DNA from: an uncultured Planctomycetia bacterium
GTDB lineage: Bacteria > Planctomycetota > UBA1135 > GCA-002686595
DNA length: 64,000 nucleotides
Direction of reading: 5' to 3'
Assembly: GCA_937952135.1 (NCBI GenBank)
Contig: CALFYL010000110.1
Coordinates: forward strand, 1-64,000
The translations under genes and the position numbers were made by a program. The notes below the pieces were generated by a model. That model ran no database searches and was not told the origin of the DNA. It saw only the letters and a program-made list of their open reading frames with translations. Every line of letters starts with the position of its first letter. Position 1 is the first letter of the stretch. Positions 28,748 through 38,100 of the stretch are shown here, piece by piece.

Positions 28748-29776
28748 ATGGCCACCCCCGCACACAAGGCCGCGACTTCCGTCACGCTTGCACCGCTGCA
28801 GGAAAAGTCCGCCCTCGAGACTTTCGTGCACCGGTACTGGAAGCACGCCGCCGCGCTCGTCCTCGCCATCACCATCGGGATCCTCGTCGCGCACCAGCGC
28901 GCGCAGGCCACCCGCGCCGAACGCGCCGAGGGTTGGGACACTATCGCCACGCGCGCGACCATCGATCCGTTCACGCGCACTCTGCAGGCCGATCCGGCGA
29001 CCTGGGCGGGGCTCGCCGACGAGTTGAAGGGACGCGACGCCGGTCCCTGGGCGCGACTGATGCAGGCGAACCGGCTCGTCGACGACCGTAAATACGACGA
29101 CGCGCGCGCGGCGCTCGCGCAACTGCGCACCGACTACCCGGCGCATCCGCTGGTCACCGACGCCTGGCAGACGTCGGAGAACGAGGCGGGTCTGAGCCTG
29201 ATCGCGCTGATCGAGAAGCGCCTGCAGGAGCGCTCCGCCTGGGAAGCGGCCCGGCCCAACCTGTTTGCCAACCCGCCCGCGGACGCCGACGCCCCCAGGC
29301 TCGTGTTCAACACCTCGAAGGGCGAGTTCGTGGTGGCGCTCTACCCCTCAAAGGCCCCTCAACATGTCGCCAAGTTCCTGGAATGGGTCGACGCGAAGCA
29401 CTTCGACGGCAGCGCCGTGCACGAGGTGGACGCGGGACAGAGCTTCTCGGGCGGCGACCCGAACACCAAGTCCGAGGACACCGCGACCTGGGGTCAGGGT
29501 GGAATGGACGTCGTGTTGCCCTTCGAGACGAGCGGCCTGCACCACTTCGCCGGGGCGCTCAGCGCCGAAGCTGGCCCGACGCGGAAGGAAAGCATAGGAG
29601 GTCGCTTTTCGATCTTCGCGGCCGACAGCCTGCTCGAGGACGACACTCGCGTGGTGTTCGGCACGGTCGAGTCCGGACTCGATGTCGTGCGCCAGATCGC
29701 GTCGGCGGAAGCCGACCCGACGGCGCCCACGCGGCCGAAGGAAACGATTCGAATCCTGACGGTCGCCCGCAAGTAG
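28748..29776 (+). CDS. membrane-anchored cyclophilin-type peptidyl-prolyl isomerase
   Basis: This 342-residue protein has a cytoplasmic N terminus, one transmembrane helix (about 33-51), a helical TPR-like stretch (60-160) and a cyclophilin-like domain (~175-340). Cyclophilin features are FNTSKGEFVVALYPSKAPQHVAKFLEWVD, FSGGDPNTKSEDTATWGQGG and the FSIFAAD strand. The key arginine of cyclophilin A (FHRxI) is replaced in VHEVDAGQ, and FSIF replaces the usual FFI segment. Catalytic efficiency may be low. It should face the periplasm and assist folding. A TATACT hexamer at 28676-28681 may be its -10. It converges with parB. Confidence 0.82.
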   Translation: MATPAHKAATSVTLAPLQEKSALETFVHRYWKHAAALVLAITIGILVAHQRAQATRAERAEGWDTIATRATIDPFTRTLQADPATWAGLADELKGRDAGPWARLMQANRLVDDRKYDDARAALAQLRTDYPAHPLVTDAWQTSENEAGLSLIALIEKRLQERSAWEAARPNLFANPPADADAPRLVFNTSKGEFVVALYPSKAPQHVAKFLEWVDAKHFDGSAVHEVDAGQSFSGGDPNTKSEDTATWGQGGMDVVLPFETSGLHHFAGALSAEAGPTRKESIGGRFSIFAADSLLEDDTRVVFGTVESGLDVVRQIASAEADPTAPTRPKETIRILTVARK

Positions 29777-29860
29777 GCCGTGCAGCGCGAGTCCGACGTC
29801 GGCGGCCTCGCGCTCACGCGGTGTCGGCGGCGTTCTCTCTCGCCGAGTCGGGCGACCCGG

Positions 29861-29890
29861 CCGGTCGAAAGCCTGCCGGTCGAGACCCTG
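29861..29890. repeat. 15-bp tandem duplication between two convergent genes
   Basis: CCGGTCGAAAGCCTG (29861-29875) is followed directly by CCGGTCGAGACCCTG (29876-29890), two copies differing at two positions. They lie in the 129-bp gap between the cyclophilin stop and the parB stop. No terminator stem is clear in this gap. Confidence 0.6.
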
Positions 29891-29905
29891 CCCTGCGAGG
29901 CGCGG

Positions 29906-30769
29906 TCAGTGGACTTCGGCCGCGGGTGCGAGGCGTTCGAGCAAGCGGTGCGCGACGTCCTTGGTGGCGAAGCGCAAACGAACCTCACCCTTTCCCTGGG
30001 CGTCCACGCGGATCGTGACCGGCACGCCCAGCGCTTCTTCGAGGCGGCGCTCGGCGCCGCGCACCCAGCTCGCGGTCTGCACCGCCGCGGGGGCCCCGTT
30101 CGGCGCGCTCGCCGGCGCGGCGTTCTTGTCGCGCACGAGCTGTTCCACGTCGCGAACCGACAGGTCCGAGCGAACGCAGGCCTCGAGCGCGGTGTCGATG
30201 TCTTGCGGCTTCGTCAGCCCGAGCAAGGCCCGGGCGTGCCCCATCTGGATCAGCCCCTTGGCGACGGCGTCCTGCACCCGGTCGGGCAGGTCGAGCAAGC
30301 GCAAATGGTTGGCGACGGTTGCACGCTTGAGGCCGACCTTCCCGGCGACGACTTCCTGCGTGACGCCGAGCGTGTCCATGAGCGCCTTGAAGCCGCGTCC
30401 GCGCTCGATGGGGTCGAGGTCGCGGCGCTGGACGTTCTCGACCAGGGCCAGTTCGAGCATGTCCTGGTCGCTCAGGTCCTCGCGCACCACGGCCGGAATG
30501 CGTTCGAGGCCGGCCAGGCGGGCCGCGCGCCAACGGCGCTCACCGGCCACCAATTGGTAGCCAGATCCATGCCTACGCACCATGATCGGCTGCATAACGC
30601 CATGGTTGGCGATGCTGTCGCGGAGCTCCTCGAGCCCGCCCGGATCCATGCTCTTGCGCGGTTGGAACGGGTTGGGGGAAACGCTGGCGATGTCGATTTC
30701 TCGCGCCGCGGCTTCCTCAACGACGTTTCCGAGGAGCGAACTCAGTCCCTTGCCCAGTCGTCGGTCCAT
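29906..30769 (-). CDS. parB: chromosome partitioning protein ParB (Spo0J-like)
   Basis: This 287-residue ParB has the N-terminal MDRRLGKGLSSLLG, the CTPase/N-engagement domain with PNPFQPRKS, the GERRWRAA arginine patch (~77) and ENVQRRDLDPIERG, and a central HTH (VAGKVGLKRATVANHLRLLDLP). A C-terminal dimerisation region follows (GEVRLRFATKDVAHRLLERL). ATG 30769 gives the canonical start; a longer frame upstream would read through the parS site. The gene has a consensus parS in its own 5' leader. Unusually, parA is not adjacent but lies about 13 kb away on the other strand. Confidence 0.95.
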   Translation of the reverse strand: MDRRLGKGLSSLLGNVVEEAAAREIDIASVSPNPFQPRKSMDPGGLEELRDSIANHGVMQPIMVRRHGSGYQLVAGERRWRAARLAGLERIPAVVREDLSDQDMLELALVENVQRRDLDPIERGRGFKALMDTLGVTQEVVAGKVGLKRATVANHLRLLDLPDRVQDAVAKGLIQMGHARALLGLTKPQDIDTALEACVRSDLSVRDVEQLVRDKNAAPASAPNGAPAAVQTASWVRGAERRLEEALGVPVTIRVDAQGKGEVRLRFATKDVAHRLLERLAPAAEVH

Positions 30770-30784
30770 GTGCGGGTCTCCAAT

Positions 30785-30800
30785 TGTTCCACGTGGAACA
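30785..30800. promoter_or_regulatory. parS: parS centromere site
   Basis: TGTTCCACGTGGAACA is a perfect 16-bp palindrome that matches the bacterial parS consensus bound by ParB. It sits 15 bp upstream of the parB start codon and directly after the predicted transcription start, so ParB bound here would both load onto the chromosome and repress its own gene. Confidence 0.95.
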
Positions 30801-30806
30801 GGGCGC

Positions 30807-30836
30807 AGGATAGCGCCCCGGACCCCAACCTGTCGA
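30807..30836 (-). promoter_or_regulatory. predicted parB promoter
   Basis: On the minus strand a TCGACA (30831-30836; 5 of 6 to TTGACA) and a TATCCT (30807-30812) are 18 bp apart. A start of transcription about 7 bp further would fall at the first base of parS. This arrangement supports autorepression. Confidence 0.5.
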
Positions 30837-30906
30837 GTCATGAGATGACTGTATCGCTAGCTATAGGGCCCCGCGTGGAACCCAAGAAAGCTCGGGGGGC
30901 CCAACT

Positions 30907-31512
30907 TTGAGCGCTGTCTACCGCTCGATCGCGCGCTCTGCGCTCGTGGGGGGCCTGGTGGCGACCCTGCTCGCGCTGGCCGGCGCCCGTCCATGGATCG
31001 CCCGCGCGCCGGTCGACGTCGACTCGGCGCTCAGCCTCGGACGGATCGTCGGCGCGGCGCTCTGGCTGCACGCGCTGGCTCGTCTGCGCTTCGCCGCCGC
31101 TGCACGGACACGCCTCTGGCGCCTCGGAGTCGTCTTCGCCTCCACCGCCGGCGTCGTCGCGCTCGCCAGCGCCTTCGCCACGGCCCTCACCGCGCTTTCA
31201 AGTCGTGCGCTCGGCATCGCGACCCCGCTTGGCGCTCCGTTGTCGACCACCCTCGAAGACGGCGTGCTGCTCTCCATTCTCGCGAGCTGTTTGTTCGAGA
31301 CCGTTCGCGAGCCCCGCGCGCTGGTGACCAGCTTCGTCGCCCTTTCCTGGGTGCTTCCGGCGATCCTCGCGGGTAGCGTGCCCGATCCGACGGGAAAGCC
31401 CGGCGCGGGGGGCCCACAATCCTTGTTTCCCCGCTCCTGGTCGCTCATCGCGGCCGGTTGCGCCGCCGCAGCAGCGCTTTTGGCGTCGCGGCCGAGAGTT
31501 GAGAAGGAATGA
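30907..31512 (+). CDS. integral membrane protein of unknown function
   Basis: This 201-residue protein has about five hydrophobic segments (residues 12-30, 45-65, 73-95, 115-130, 140-155 and a last one near 175-193) and no recognised family motif. The start is TTG at 30907, since no ATG or GTG lies near the first membrane segment. It overlaps the downstream phosphoesterase by four bases (ATGA, 31509-31512), so the two are coupled. Its role is unknown. Confidence 0.65.
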   Translation: MSAVYRSIARSALVGGLVATLLALAGARPWIARAPVDVDSALSLGRIVGAALWLHALARLRFAAAARTRLWRLGVVFASTAGVVALASAFATALTALSSRALGIATPLGAPLSTTLEDGVLLSILASCLFETVREPRALVTSFVALSWVLPAILAGSVPDPTGKPGAGGPQSLFPRSWSLIAAGCAAAAALLASRPRVEKE

Positions 31513-32243
31513 AGTACGGCATCCTGGGTGACATCCACGGCAACCTCACGGCGCTCGAAACCGTGCTCGAGGCCCTGCGCCGCGACGGCGCGGAGGTCTT
31601 CGTCAGCGTCGGGGATGTCGTCGGCTACGGCGCGGCGCCGCGCGAGTGCATCGCGAAGTTGCGCGAACTCGGCGCGCACGTGGTGCTCGGCAACCACGAC
31701 GCGGCCGCCATCGGCCGGCTCGACATGATGTATTTCAACCAGTACGCGAAGGAGGCGGTGCTCTGGACGCAGCGCGTGCTGACCAAGTCCGACCGCGACT
31801 GGCTGGGTGCGTTGCCGCTGACGCGCCACCTCGATCACTGCTCCGTCGCCCACGGCACGCTGCACCGGCCCGAGCTGTTCGACTACATCCAGACGACCGA
31901 GGACGCGGACCCGTCGCTCGACATCATGCCGCTGCCGGTTTGCTTCGTCGGCCACAGCCACGTTCCGGTGACGCTGCTGCGCCTGCGCGACGACCCGACG
32001 CGCACGGCCTACACGCCGGACCCGGAAGTCGACCTGGGGGATGTGCTGCGCGCGCTCGTGAACGTCGGCAGCGTCGGACAGCCGCGCGACGAAGACCCGC
32101 GGACCGCCTATGCGCTGTTCGACAGCGAGGTCAACCGCGTGGCGATCAAGCGCCTCGAGTACGACATCGACTGCGAGGCGCGCCGCATCCGGGCCGCCGG
32201 ATTGCCCCGAATGCTCGCGGATCGGCTCTATTTGGGGGTTTGA
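31509..32243 (+). CDS. metallophosphoesterase (YfcE-like)
   Basis: This 244-residue calcineurin-like phosphoesterase has every metal motif in order: GDIHGN (8-12), GDVVGYGAAP (~37), GNHDAAA (~65), the lone His in VAHGTLHRPE (~115) and GHSHVP (~152). Substrates are commonly phosphodiesters or phosphoproteins; none is indicated here. It is the second gene after the membrane protein and converges with the HPr-fusion gene 43 bp downstream. Confidence 0.93.
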   Translation: MKYGILGDIHGNLTALETVLEALRRDGAEVFVSVGDVVGYGAAPRECIAKLRELGAHVVLGNHDAAAIGRLDMMYFNQYAKEAVLWTQRVLTKSDRDWLGALPLTRHLDHCSVAHGTLHRPELFDYIQTTEDADPSLDIMPLPVCFVGHSHVPVTLLRLRDDPTRTAYTPDPEVDLGDVLRALVNVGSVGQPRDEDPRTAYALFDSEVNRVAIKRLEYDIDCEARRIRAAGLPRMLADRLYLGV

Positions 32244-32286
32244 GGCCCCGCGCGCCGGCCCCCGAGGAGCTGGGCGCCCCAGCCCG

Positions 32287-33600
32287 TCAGTTGTTCCGCA
32301 GGTACGAGAGCTGCGCGGGGAGGTTCTCGATCCCGTCCTCGCCCAGGCCCGACTCGAACAGCAGCGCGATATCGCGCAGCGGGTGGATGTCGCCGCGGAA
32401 GATGTAGGCCTGCGCGTCGGGGTGCGACCCGACGGCCACGAGCAACTCGAGGATCGAGCCGGCGTTGCACCGGTGCTCCTCCACGCGCATCTCCACCGGC
32501 GTGCCGTGGTGGGCGACGATGTTCACGATCAGCGCCGCGGGCCGCGCGTGCAGCCTGACGTTCTTCGGGAGCTGGACCTGCAGCTCCTGGAGCGTGATGT
32601 AGGTCGGCAGCAGCTCCTCGGCCATCGGGCGGCCGAGCAACATGAGCCGGTTCGCGCGGTGGAGCAGGTGGTTGAGGATCAGGTCCTGGACGCGCGCGCG
32701 ATCGACAAGTCCGCCGATCACCCGATCCGCGGACTCGTCGCGCACGCCGTGGTCGTGGCGCTCGACGAAGTGGGTGAGGAAGGTCACCGCCTCGAGCAAG
32801 TGCAGCGCGCCCGACAAGTGCCCGCGCAAGCGCGCCAGCCTCACATCGCGCGATTCGATCACCGTGTTCTTGATGTAGGTGTCGTAGGCGGACTGCAGGT
32901 TGTGGACGGTGGCCTCGTAGACGCGCGCGTGCTCCTCGCGGCAGAGCGCCGAGAGCCTGCGCCGCCGCTCCTCGGGGTCCGCGATCGGCCGCTGGCCGAG
33001 CTCACCGAGCATCGCGCACGCCGCGAGGTACTTGGAGGCGATCTCGGCGATGCGCTGGTTCTCGTCGCTCAGATCGTCGTGGTCGACGTTGCGCGGCAGT
33101 CGCTGGCGCGCGCCGGTCTCCGCGAACTGGTGGTCGGGAAGGCGCGAGCTCGGCCAGGCGACCCCGACGCGGCCGAATTCGGTCTTGAGGCGCGTGAGCA
33201 ACGCGCGGCACGACTCGGCGAGGAAGCAACTGGCCGTCGAGAGGGAGGCCAGGAGCGCCTCCGCGTCGTCGCTGGCGAGCGAAGTGTCGAGTCCGTAGCT
33301 CTGGAAGCGCCCTTCGAAGTGCCGGAGGCTGATCCCGGCCTGCGCGAGCCATCGCGAGGACGCGACGAGCTCGCGCGTGAGCGTGAAGGCGCGGTTGTAC
33401 TTCGCGCCGTAGTCGTCGAGGAACGACTCCAAGGCGTCGGCCTCGGACGCGAGCCGGTAGAAGAACTTCTTCGACCAAGCCTCCGCAGGCAGCTCGACCA
33501 GAACGTTCGCGAGCTGGCCGAAAACCGCGGCCTGGGCCTGCAGCATTCCAACAAAGGAGGGCTCGGGGAGGATCTCTTCGAGGGGGCGTTCGGGGCTCAC
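32287..33600 (-). CDS. helical protein fused to a C-terminal HPr-like phosphocarrier domain
   Basis: The protein has about 437 residues from GTG 33600. The first ~330 residues are mostly helical and unrecognised. The C-terminal ~90 residues look like HPr of the PTS: RLHARPAALIVNIV places the phosphoacceptor His at 351, and NAGSILELLVAVGS matches the HPr Ser-46 region. No EI, EII or HPr kinase gene is in the window. It may be a regulatory HPr variant that relays phosphate to the helical part. Start is uncertain: TTG 33774 adds 58 residues but would overlap the ribosome-binding site of the divergent sigma gene. No Shine-Dalgarno supports either start. Confidence 0.7.
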   Translation of the reverse strand: MSPERPLEEILPEPSFVGMLQAQAAVFGQLANVLVELPAEAWSKKFFYRLASEADALESFLDDYGAKYNRAFTLTRELVASSRWLAQAGISLRHFEGRFQSYGLDTSLASDDAEALLASLSTASCFLAESCRALLTRLKTEFGRVGVAWPSSRLPDHQFAETGARQRLPRNVDHDDLSDENQRIAEIASKYLAACAMLGELGQRPIADPEERRRRLSALCREEHARVYEATVHNLQSAYDTYIKNTVIESRDVRLARLRGHLSGALHLLEAVTFLTHFVERHDHGVRDESADRVIGGLVDRARVQDLILNHLLHRANRLMLLGRPMAEELLPTYITLQELQVQLPKNVRLHARPAALIVNIVAHHGTPVEMRVEEHRCNAGSILELLVAVGSHPDAQAYIFRGDIHPLRDIALLFESGLGEDGIENLPAQLSYLRNN

Positions 33601-33772
33601 TGTGGGGGCCTGGGAAGGGGCCGCGCAAGGCGGGCGGCGATCACAGGCTAGCAGACGCTGCACCTCGATTGCAGCACGCGCTGAACGCGCTCCGATCGCG
33701 CTCAAGAACCGCTCGACGGTGGGCCGATCCAAGCCCCCGAGGGTCGGCGAACCAACGCCTTCCCCGGTTCCC

Positions 33773-33788
33773 AAAGGAGTCTCCCATT
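33773..33788 (+). promoter_or_regulatory. Shine-Dalgarno and probable ATT start of the sigma factor
   Basis: AAAGGAG (33773-33779) stands 6 nt before ATT (33786-33788), in frame with the sigma coding sequence and ideally spaced. No ATG, GTG or TTG lies in frame between this site and the conserved region 1.2; the next ATG (about 33914) would delete region 1.2. The only in-frame upstream start (TTG 33669) would bury the Shine-Dalgarno inside the gene. Confidence 0.7.
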
Positions 33789-34598
33789 TCCGCTGAACGC
33801 TGCCTCGAGACCTACCTGGTCGAGATCAACGAGACGCCCCTGCTCAACGCCGAGCAAGAGCGCGAGCTCGCGCGTCGCATCCACCGCGGGGACATCCAAG
33901 CCCGCGAGCACATGATCCGCGCCAACCTGCGCCTGGTCGTGTCGATCGCCAAGCAGTACTCCGAGCGCGGGCTGAACCTCCAGGATTTGATCGCCGAGGG
34001 CAACATCGGGCTGCTCAAGGCCGCGGAGAAGTTCGACCCCGACGCCGGCTGCCGGTTCTCGACCTACGCGACGTGGTGGATCAAGCAATCGATCCGTCGC
34101 GCGCTCGTGAACACGGTGAAGTCCGTGCGCGTGCCCAGCTACATGGCCGAGATGGTCTCGAAGTGGCGCGTGACGAGCAACGAGCTCGCCTTCCGCCTCG
34201 GGCGCGCGCCGAACGTCGAAGAGGTCGCCCTCGAGCTCGGCATCCCGCGCGAGAGCTGGCCGCTGCTCAAGCGCACGATCGCGAGCTCGAGCCTGGGGTC
34301 GCAGGTCTCCCTCGACCGGCTCACGCAGCACCAGGACACCGTGGAGGACGAGCGCACGCGCAGCCCCGACGAGGAACTGCTCGACGAGGACCTGCTGAAG
34401 CGCCTGTCGGAGTTGCTCGACGCGATCGACGAGCGCGAGGCCACGATCCTGCGCTTGCGGTACGGGCTTGGCGAGCACGGGACCGAGCCCCTGACGCTCA
34501 AGGAAATCGGCAAGATCGTGGGCCTGACGCGCGAGCGCGTGCGCCAGATCGAGCGCGAGGCGCTGCAGCGGCTCTACGAAGTGATGAACGGCGACTAG
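33786..34598 (+). CDS. RpoD-family RNA polymerase sigma factor (group 1/2)
   Basis: From the ATT start the protein has 270 residues: region 1.2 (YLVEINETPLLNAEQERELARRI), region 2 (HMIRANLRLVVSIAKQY, LIAEGNIGLLKAAEKFDP, FSTYATWWIKQSIRRAL), region 3 (PSYMAEMVSKWRVTSNEL) and region 4 (ATILRLRYGL, LTLKEIGKIVGLTRERVRQIEREAL). Region 1.1 is absent, so it is probably a group-2 (RpoS-like) or short primary sigma. The ATT initiation codon is read from the Shine-Dalgarno spacing; if wrong, the start may be TTG 33669. A hairpin follows the stop. The HPr-fusion gene is divergent. Confidence 0.92.
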   Translation: MSAERCLETYLVEINETPLLNAEQERELARRIHRGDIQAREHMIRANLRLVVSIAKQYSERGLNLQDLIAEGNIGLLKAAEKFDPDAGCRFSTYATWWIKQSIRRALVNTVKSVRVPSYMAEMVSKWRVTSNELAFRLGRAPNVEEVALELGIPRESWPLLKRTIASSSLGSQVSLDRLTQHQDTVEDERTRSPDEELLDEDLLKRLSELLDAIDEREATILRLRYGLGEHGTEPLTLKEIGKIVGLTRERVRQIEREALQRLYEVMNGD

Positions 34599-34620
34599 CC
34601 CGTCGGCGCCGGCGACGGGC
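34598..34620 (+). terminator. hairpin at the sigma-factor stop codon
   Basis: GCCCGTCG (34598-34605) pairs perfectly with CGACGGGC (34613-34620) across a 7-nt loop. The stem begins on the last base of the stop codon. A U tract is missing, as is frequent in GC-rich genomes, so intrinsic termination is plausible but unproven. Confidence 0.55.
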
Positions 34621-35187
34621 CTGCGCGACGAACTCGCGCCGAGGGCTCGTGCGGCGGCGATCGCCGAGACTCCCGCGCGGTGGGGGAGGGGAGAGGCGCG
34701 GCGTGGCGCCGAACCTAGCGTGCAACGCAGGAGCTCCACGGTTCGCCGAGCCGGCCGTGGGCGCTGGACCCTCCGCGCTCGGCGCATGGGCGCGCGCGGA
34801 GGCGTCAAACCGAGGCCTTTCGCGCTCTATCTGGGTCGTAAGTGGCACTCTAAGCGCCTGCATCCGCACCCATGACGAGCTACGGCGGCAGCTGAGTTCG
34901 CCGGTCCGACGAGCGAGCGCGCGTCCCCGTCGATCCGCGGAACGTCGGCCGCCCGCGACGGGTCGTCGCGCGCGCTCGGAAGTCGCTGGCGCGCGCCGGT
35001 GCTTCGTTTGGCCACCCAACACTAAACAGGCGGTTAGACGAAGCTTAGTGCCAATTACGGGACTGGTTGCACGGTCGACGCGGCGTGGACCACACCCTCA
35101 CGCCGTGCGAGAAACGGCTTGTTGGCGCCTCACGGGAGTGTGACACTCGCGGCGGCTCGCGCCTTCCGCCGGCACTGGAGGTGCCCC
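34621..35187. other. 567-bp intergenic region between sigma factor and histidine kinase
   Basis: No credible gene is seen on either strand; open frames here are Arg/Ala-rich shadows. The last third (about 35010-35060) is less GC-rich and holds an inverted pair CACTAA (35020-35025) and TTAGTG (35045-35050). The region probably holds the promoter of the histidine kinase. The kinase ribosome-binding site GGAGG is at 35177-35181. Confidence 0.5.
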
Positions 35188-38100
35188 GTGTTTCGACTCC
35201 GCCACGCGCCGATCGCGGTGAAACTGCCGCTGGGAATCGGCCTGCTGCTCGTCGCCGTCCTGGGCGGCGTGACGTGGGCGTCGTACACCGAGGTTCGCCG
35301 CTCGATCATGTCGGTCGCGGCCGAGCGAATGGAGAGCCTCTCGGCGCAACTGTCCGGGAGGCTGGAACTTCTGGCGCAGCAGCGCTTCGCGGTGGTGCGG
35401 GAGCTCGCCGCGGAGTCGGCGATCGCCCAGTGCCTCGACAACCCCGACTCCGCGAACTGCGCGGTCGCCCGAGCCACGCTCGAGCGCCACGCGAGCCGCA
35501 ACCCCAGCAACCAGATCGTCGCCCTCGAAGTGTGGGACGCCGAGGGAACGCCGACCGTCGTTCACGGCGAGGCGCGGCCCGCGCCACGGAAGGACGCAGC
35601 TCGCACGATGGAGGCCGTGCGCGGCTCCGACACCGCGGTGTCGCTCGCCCCGTTCAACGAAGTCGACGAGCACCTGCACTACCGAGTGGTGGCGAGCGTG
35701 CGCGGCGAGGACGGCAACATCGCCGGCTACGTGACGGAGGTTCGGCGCGTCGCGAACTCGCCGGACACCGCCCGCGACCTCTCCGAGTTGCTCGGCTCCG
35801 ACGCGCGCTTCTTCATCGGCACGCGCGACGGCTTGTGGAACGACTTCAGCCGCGCGATCGACAGCCCGCCGACCTCCGTGTTCGAAAGCGATGGACCGAT
35901 CGAGTACCAGCGCCCGGGCCACGCGCCCGTGCTCGCGCAGGCGACGACCATCGCGGGCGGCCCCTGGCGGATGGTGATCGAGTTTCCGGTCGGAGGGATC
36001 TTCCGGCCCGCCGAGAACTACCTGCGCAAGGCCGGGCTCGTCAGTCTGCTCATCGTGATCGTCTGCGCGGGTGTCGGCCTGTGGTTCAGCCGGCGCATCA
36101 CGCAGCCGCTGGAGCTCGTGACCCAGGCGGCCGAATCGATGGCCTCCGGGCAACGCGGTTCGCGTGTGTCGGTGAGTCGTCGCGACGAACTCGGACGTCT
36201 GCAGTCCTCGTTCAACACGATGGCCACGGAGGTCGAACAGTCCCGCGAGCGAGTCGAAGCCCTCGCGCGGCGCTACAAACTGTTGTTCGACGAGAGCCCG
36301 CTGCCCATGTGGGTCACCGACGCCGAGAGCGGGCGCTTCCTCGACGTCAACGAGGCCGCGCTCGACCACTACGGCTACTCGCTCGAGGAGTTCCGTGAGC
36401 GGACGGAGGCGGACATCACGGTCGGCAAGACGCGCGACGACGACCGCGCGCTCACGCCGCAGCCCGCCTCGAACAACGCGCATGGCTTTGTCCAGCACCG
36501 GTTGCGCAACGGTCGCGTCGTCGATGTGGAGCGCACGCGGCGCGAGCTCACGGTCGACGGCCGCCGCACGTGCCTCACGCTCGCGCACGACGTCACCGAT
36601 CGAGTGGCCGCCGAACGTTCGCTCCGCGACAGCGAAGCGAAGCTGCAACAGATGAACCTCGCCTTGGAGCGGCGCGTCGAGGAGCGCGAGCAGGCGGAAT
36701 CCGCGTTGCGCGAGAGCCGCCAGAACCTCGCCACGACGCTCGACAGCATCGGAGACGCGGTCATCTCGACCGATGCGCAGGGCCGCATCGTCCGACTCAA
36801 TCCCGTGGCCGAGAAGCTCACGGGCTGGAGCGCCGAGGAAGCGCAGGGACTGCCACTCGGCGAGGTCTTCCGAGTCCTCGACGAAGACACGGGCGCGGCC
36901 GTCGAGAACTCGTTCGAGCACGTGCTCCGCGCGGGCGTCGCCGTCGAGCTGCCCAACCGCGCGGTGCTCCTGACTCGCAGCGGCGTCAAGCTCCCGATCG
37001 CCGACAGCGCCGCACCGATTCGCAACGGCGCGAACGAGCTGCTGGGCGTCGTGCTCGTGTTCCGCGACATCAGCGAGGAGCGAGCGGCGCAGCGCGCACT
37101 TCTCGAGAAGGAAGCGCGCAAGAGCGCGGTGCTCGAAGCGGCCCTCGACGGCATCGTGACGATGGACCACCGCGGCTTGATCCTCGAATTCAACGGCGCC
37201 GCCGAGCGCATCTTCGGGATCGCGCAGGAGAAGGCGCTCGGCCAGCCGCTCGCGGAGTTGATCATCCCGGCGCGCGAGCGCGAGAAGCACCGGCAAGGAC
37301 TGGCGCACTACCTCGCGACCGGCGAAGGTCCGATCCTCGGCAAGCGGCTCGAAGTCGCAGCGACGCGCGCCAACGGCAAGGAGTTCGCGGCCGAGATCAG
37401 CATCGTGCGAAGCGGAAAGATCGACCCCCCGGTCTTCACCGGCTTCATCCGCGACGTGTCGGAGCGCAAACAACTCGAGGCGCAGCTCCGCCAGTCTCAG
37501 AAGATGGAGGCCATCGGCCGGCTGGCCGGAGGCGTGGCGCACGACTTCAACAACTTGCTGTCGGTGATCATCGGCTACGCGGATCTGCTCGCGTCCGAGG
37601 CCGGAAGCGACGCGCGCCAGGAGCTCGCGGAGATCACGGCGGCCGGCCAGCGCGGCGCGCACCTCACACGCCAGTTGCTGGCCTTCAGCCGTCAACAGGT
37701 GCTTCAACCCGAGGTGCTCGATCTCAATGAGGCCCTCTCGAACATGGAGGGCATGCTCCACCGCTTGATCGGCGAGGACATCGAGTTCGCGTTCCTGAAG
37801 GCTCGGCGGCCGGCGCTGATCCACGCCGATCCGGGGCAGATCGAACAGATCGTGATGAACCTCGTGGTCAATGCGCGCGACGCGATGAAGAGCGGCGGCA
37901 AGTTGACGATCGAGGTCGGACGCGTCGAACTCGACGCGGACTACGCCGCCGACCACCCCGACGTCGAGCCCGGTCCGTTCATCATGCTGGCCGTCTCCGA
38001 CACCGGCGTCGGAATGGACGAAGCGACCAAGGCACGCGTGTTCGAGCCCTTCTTCACGACCAAGGAGCAGGGAAAGGGAACCGGCCTCGGACTCGCAACC

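Noticed and set aside
34990..35060. Possible mobile-element end with CACTAA/TTAGTG inverted pair
   Set aside because: Six-base inverted pairs are expected by chance, and no transposase or target duplication is visible.
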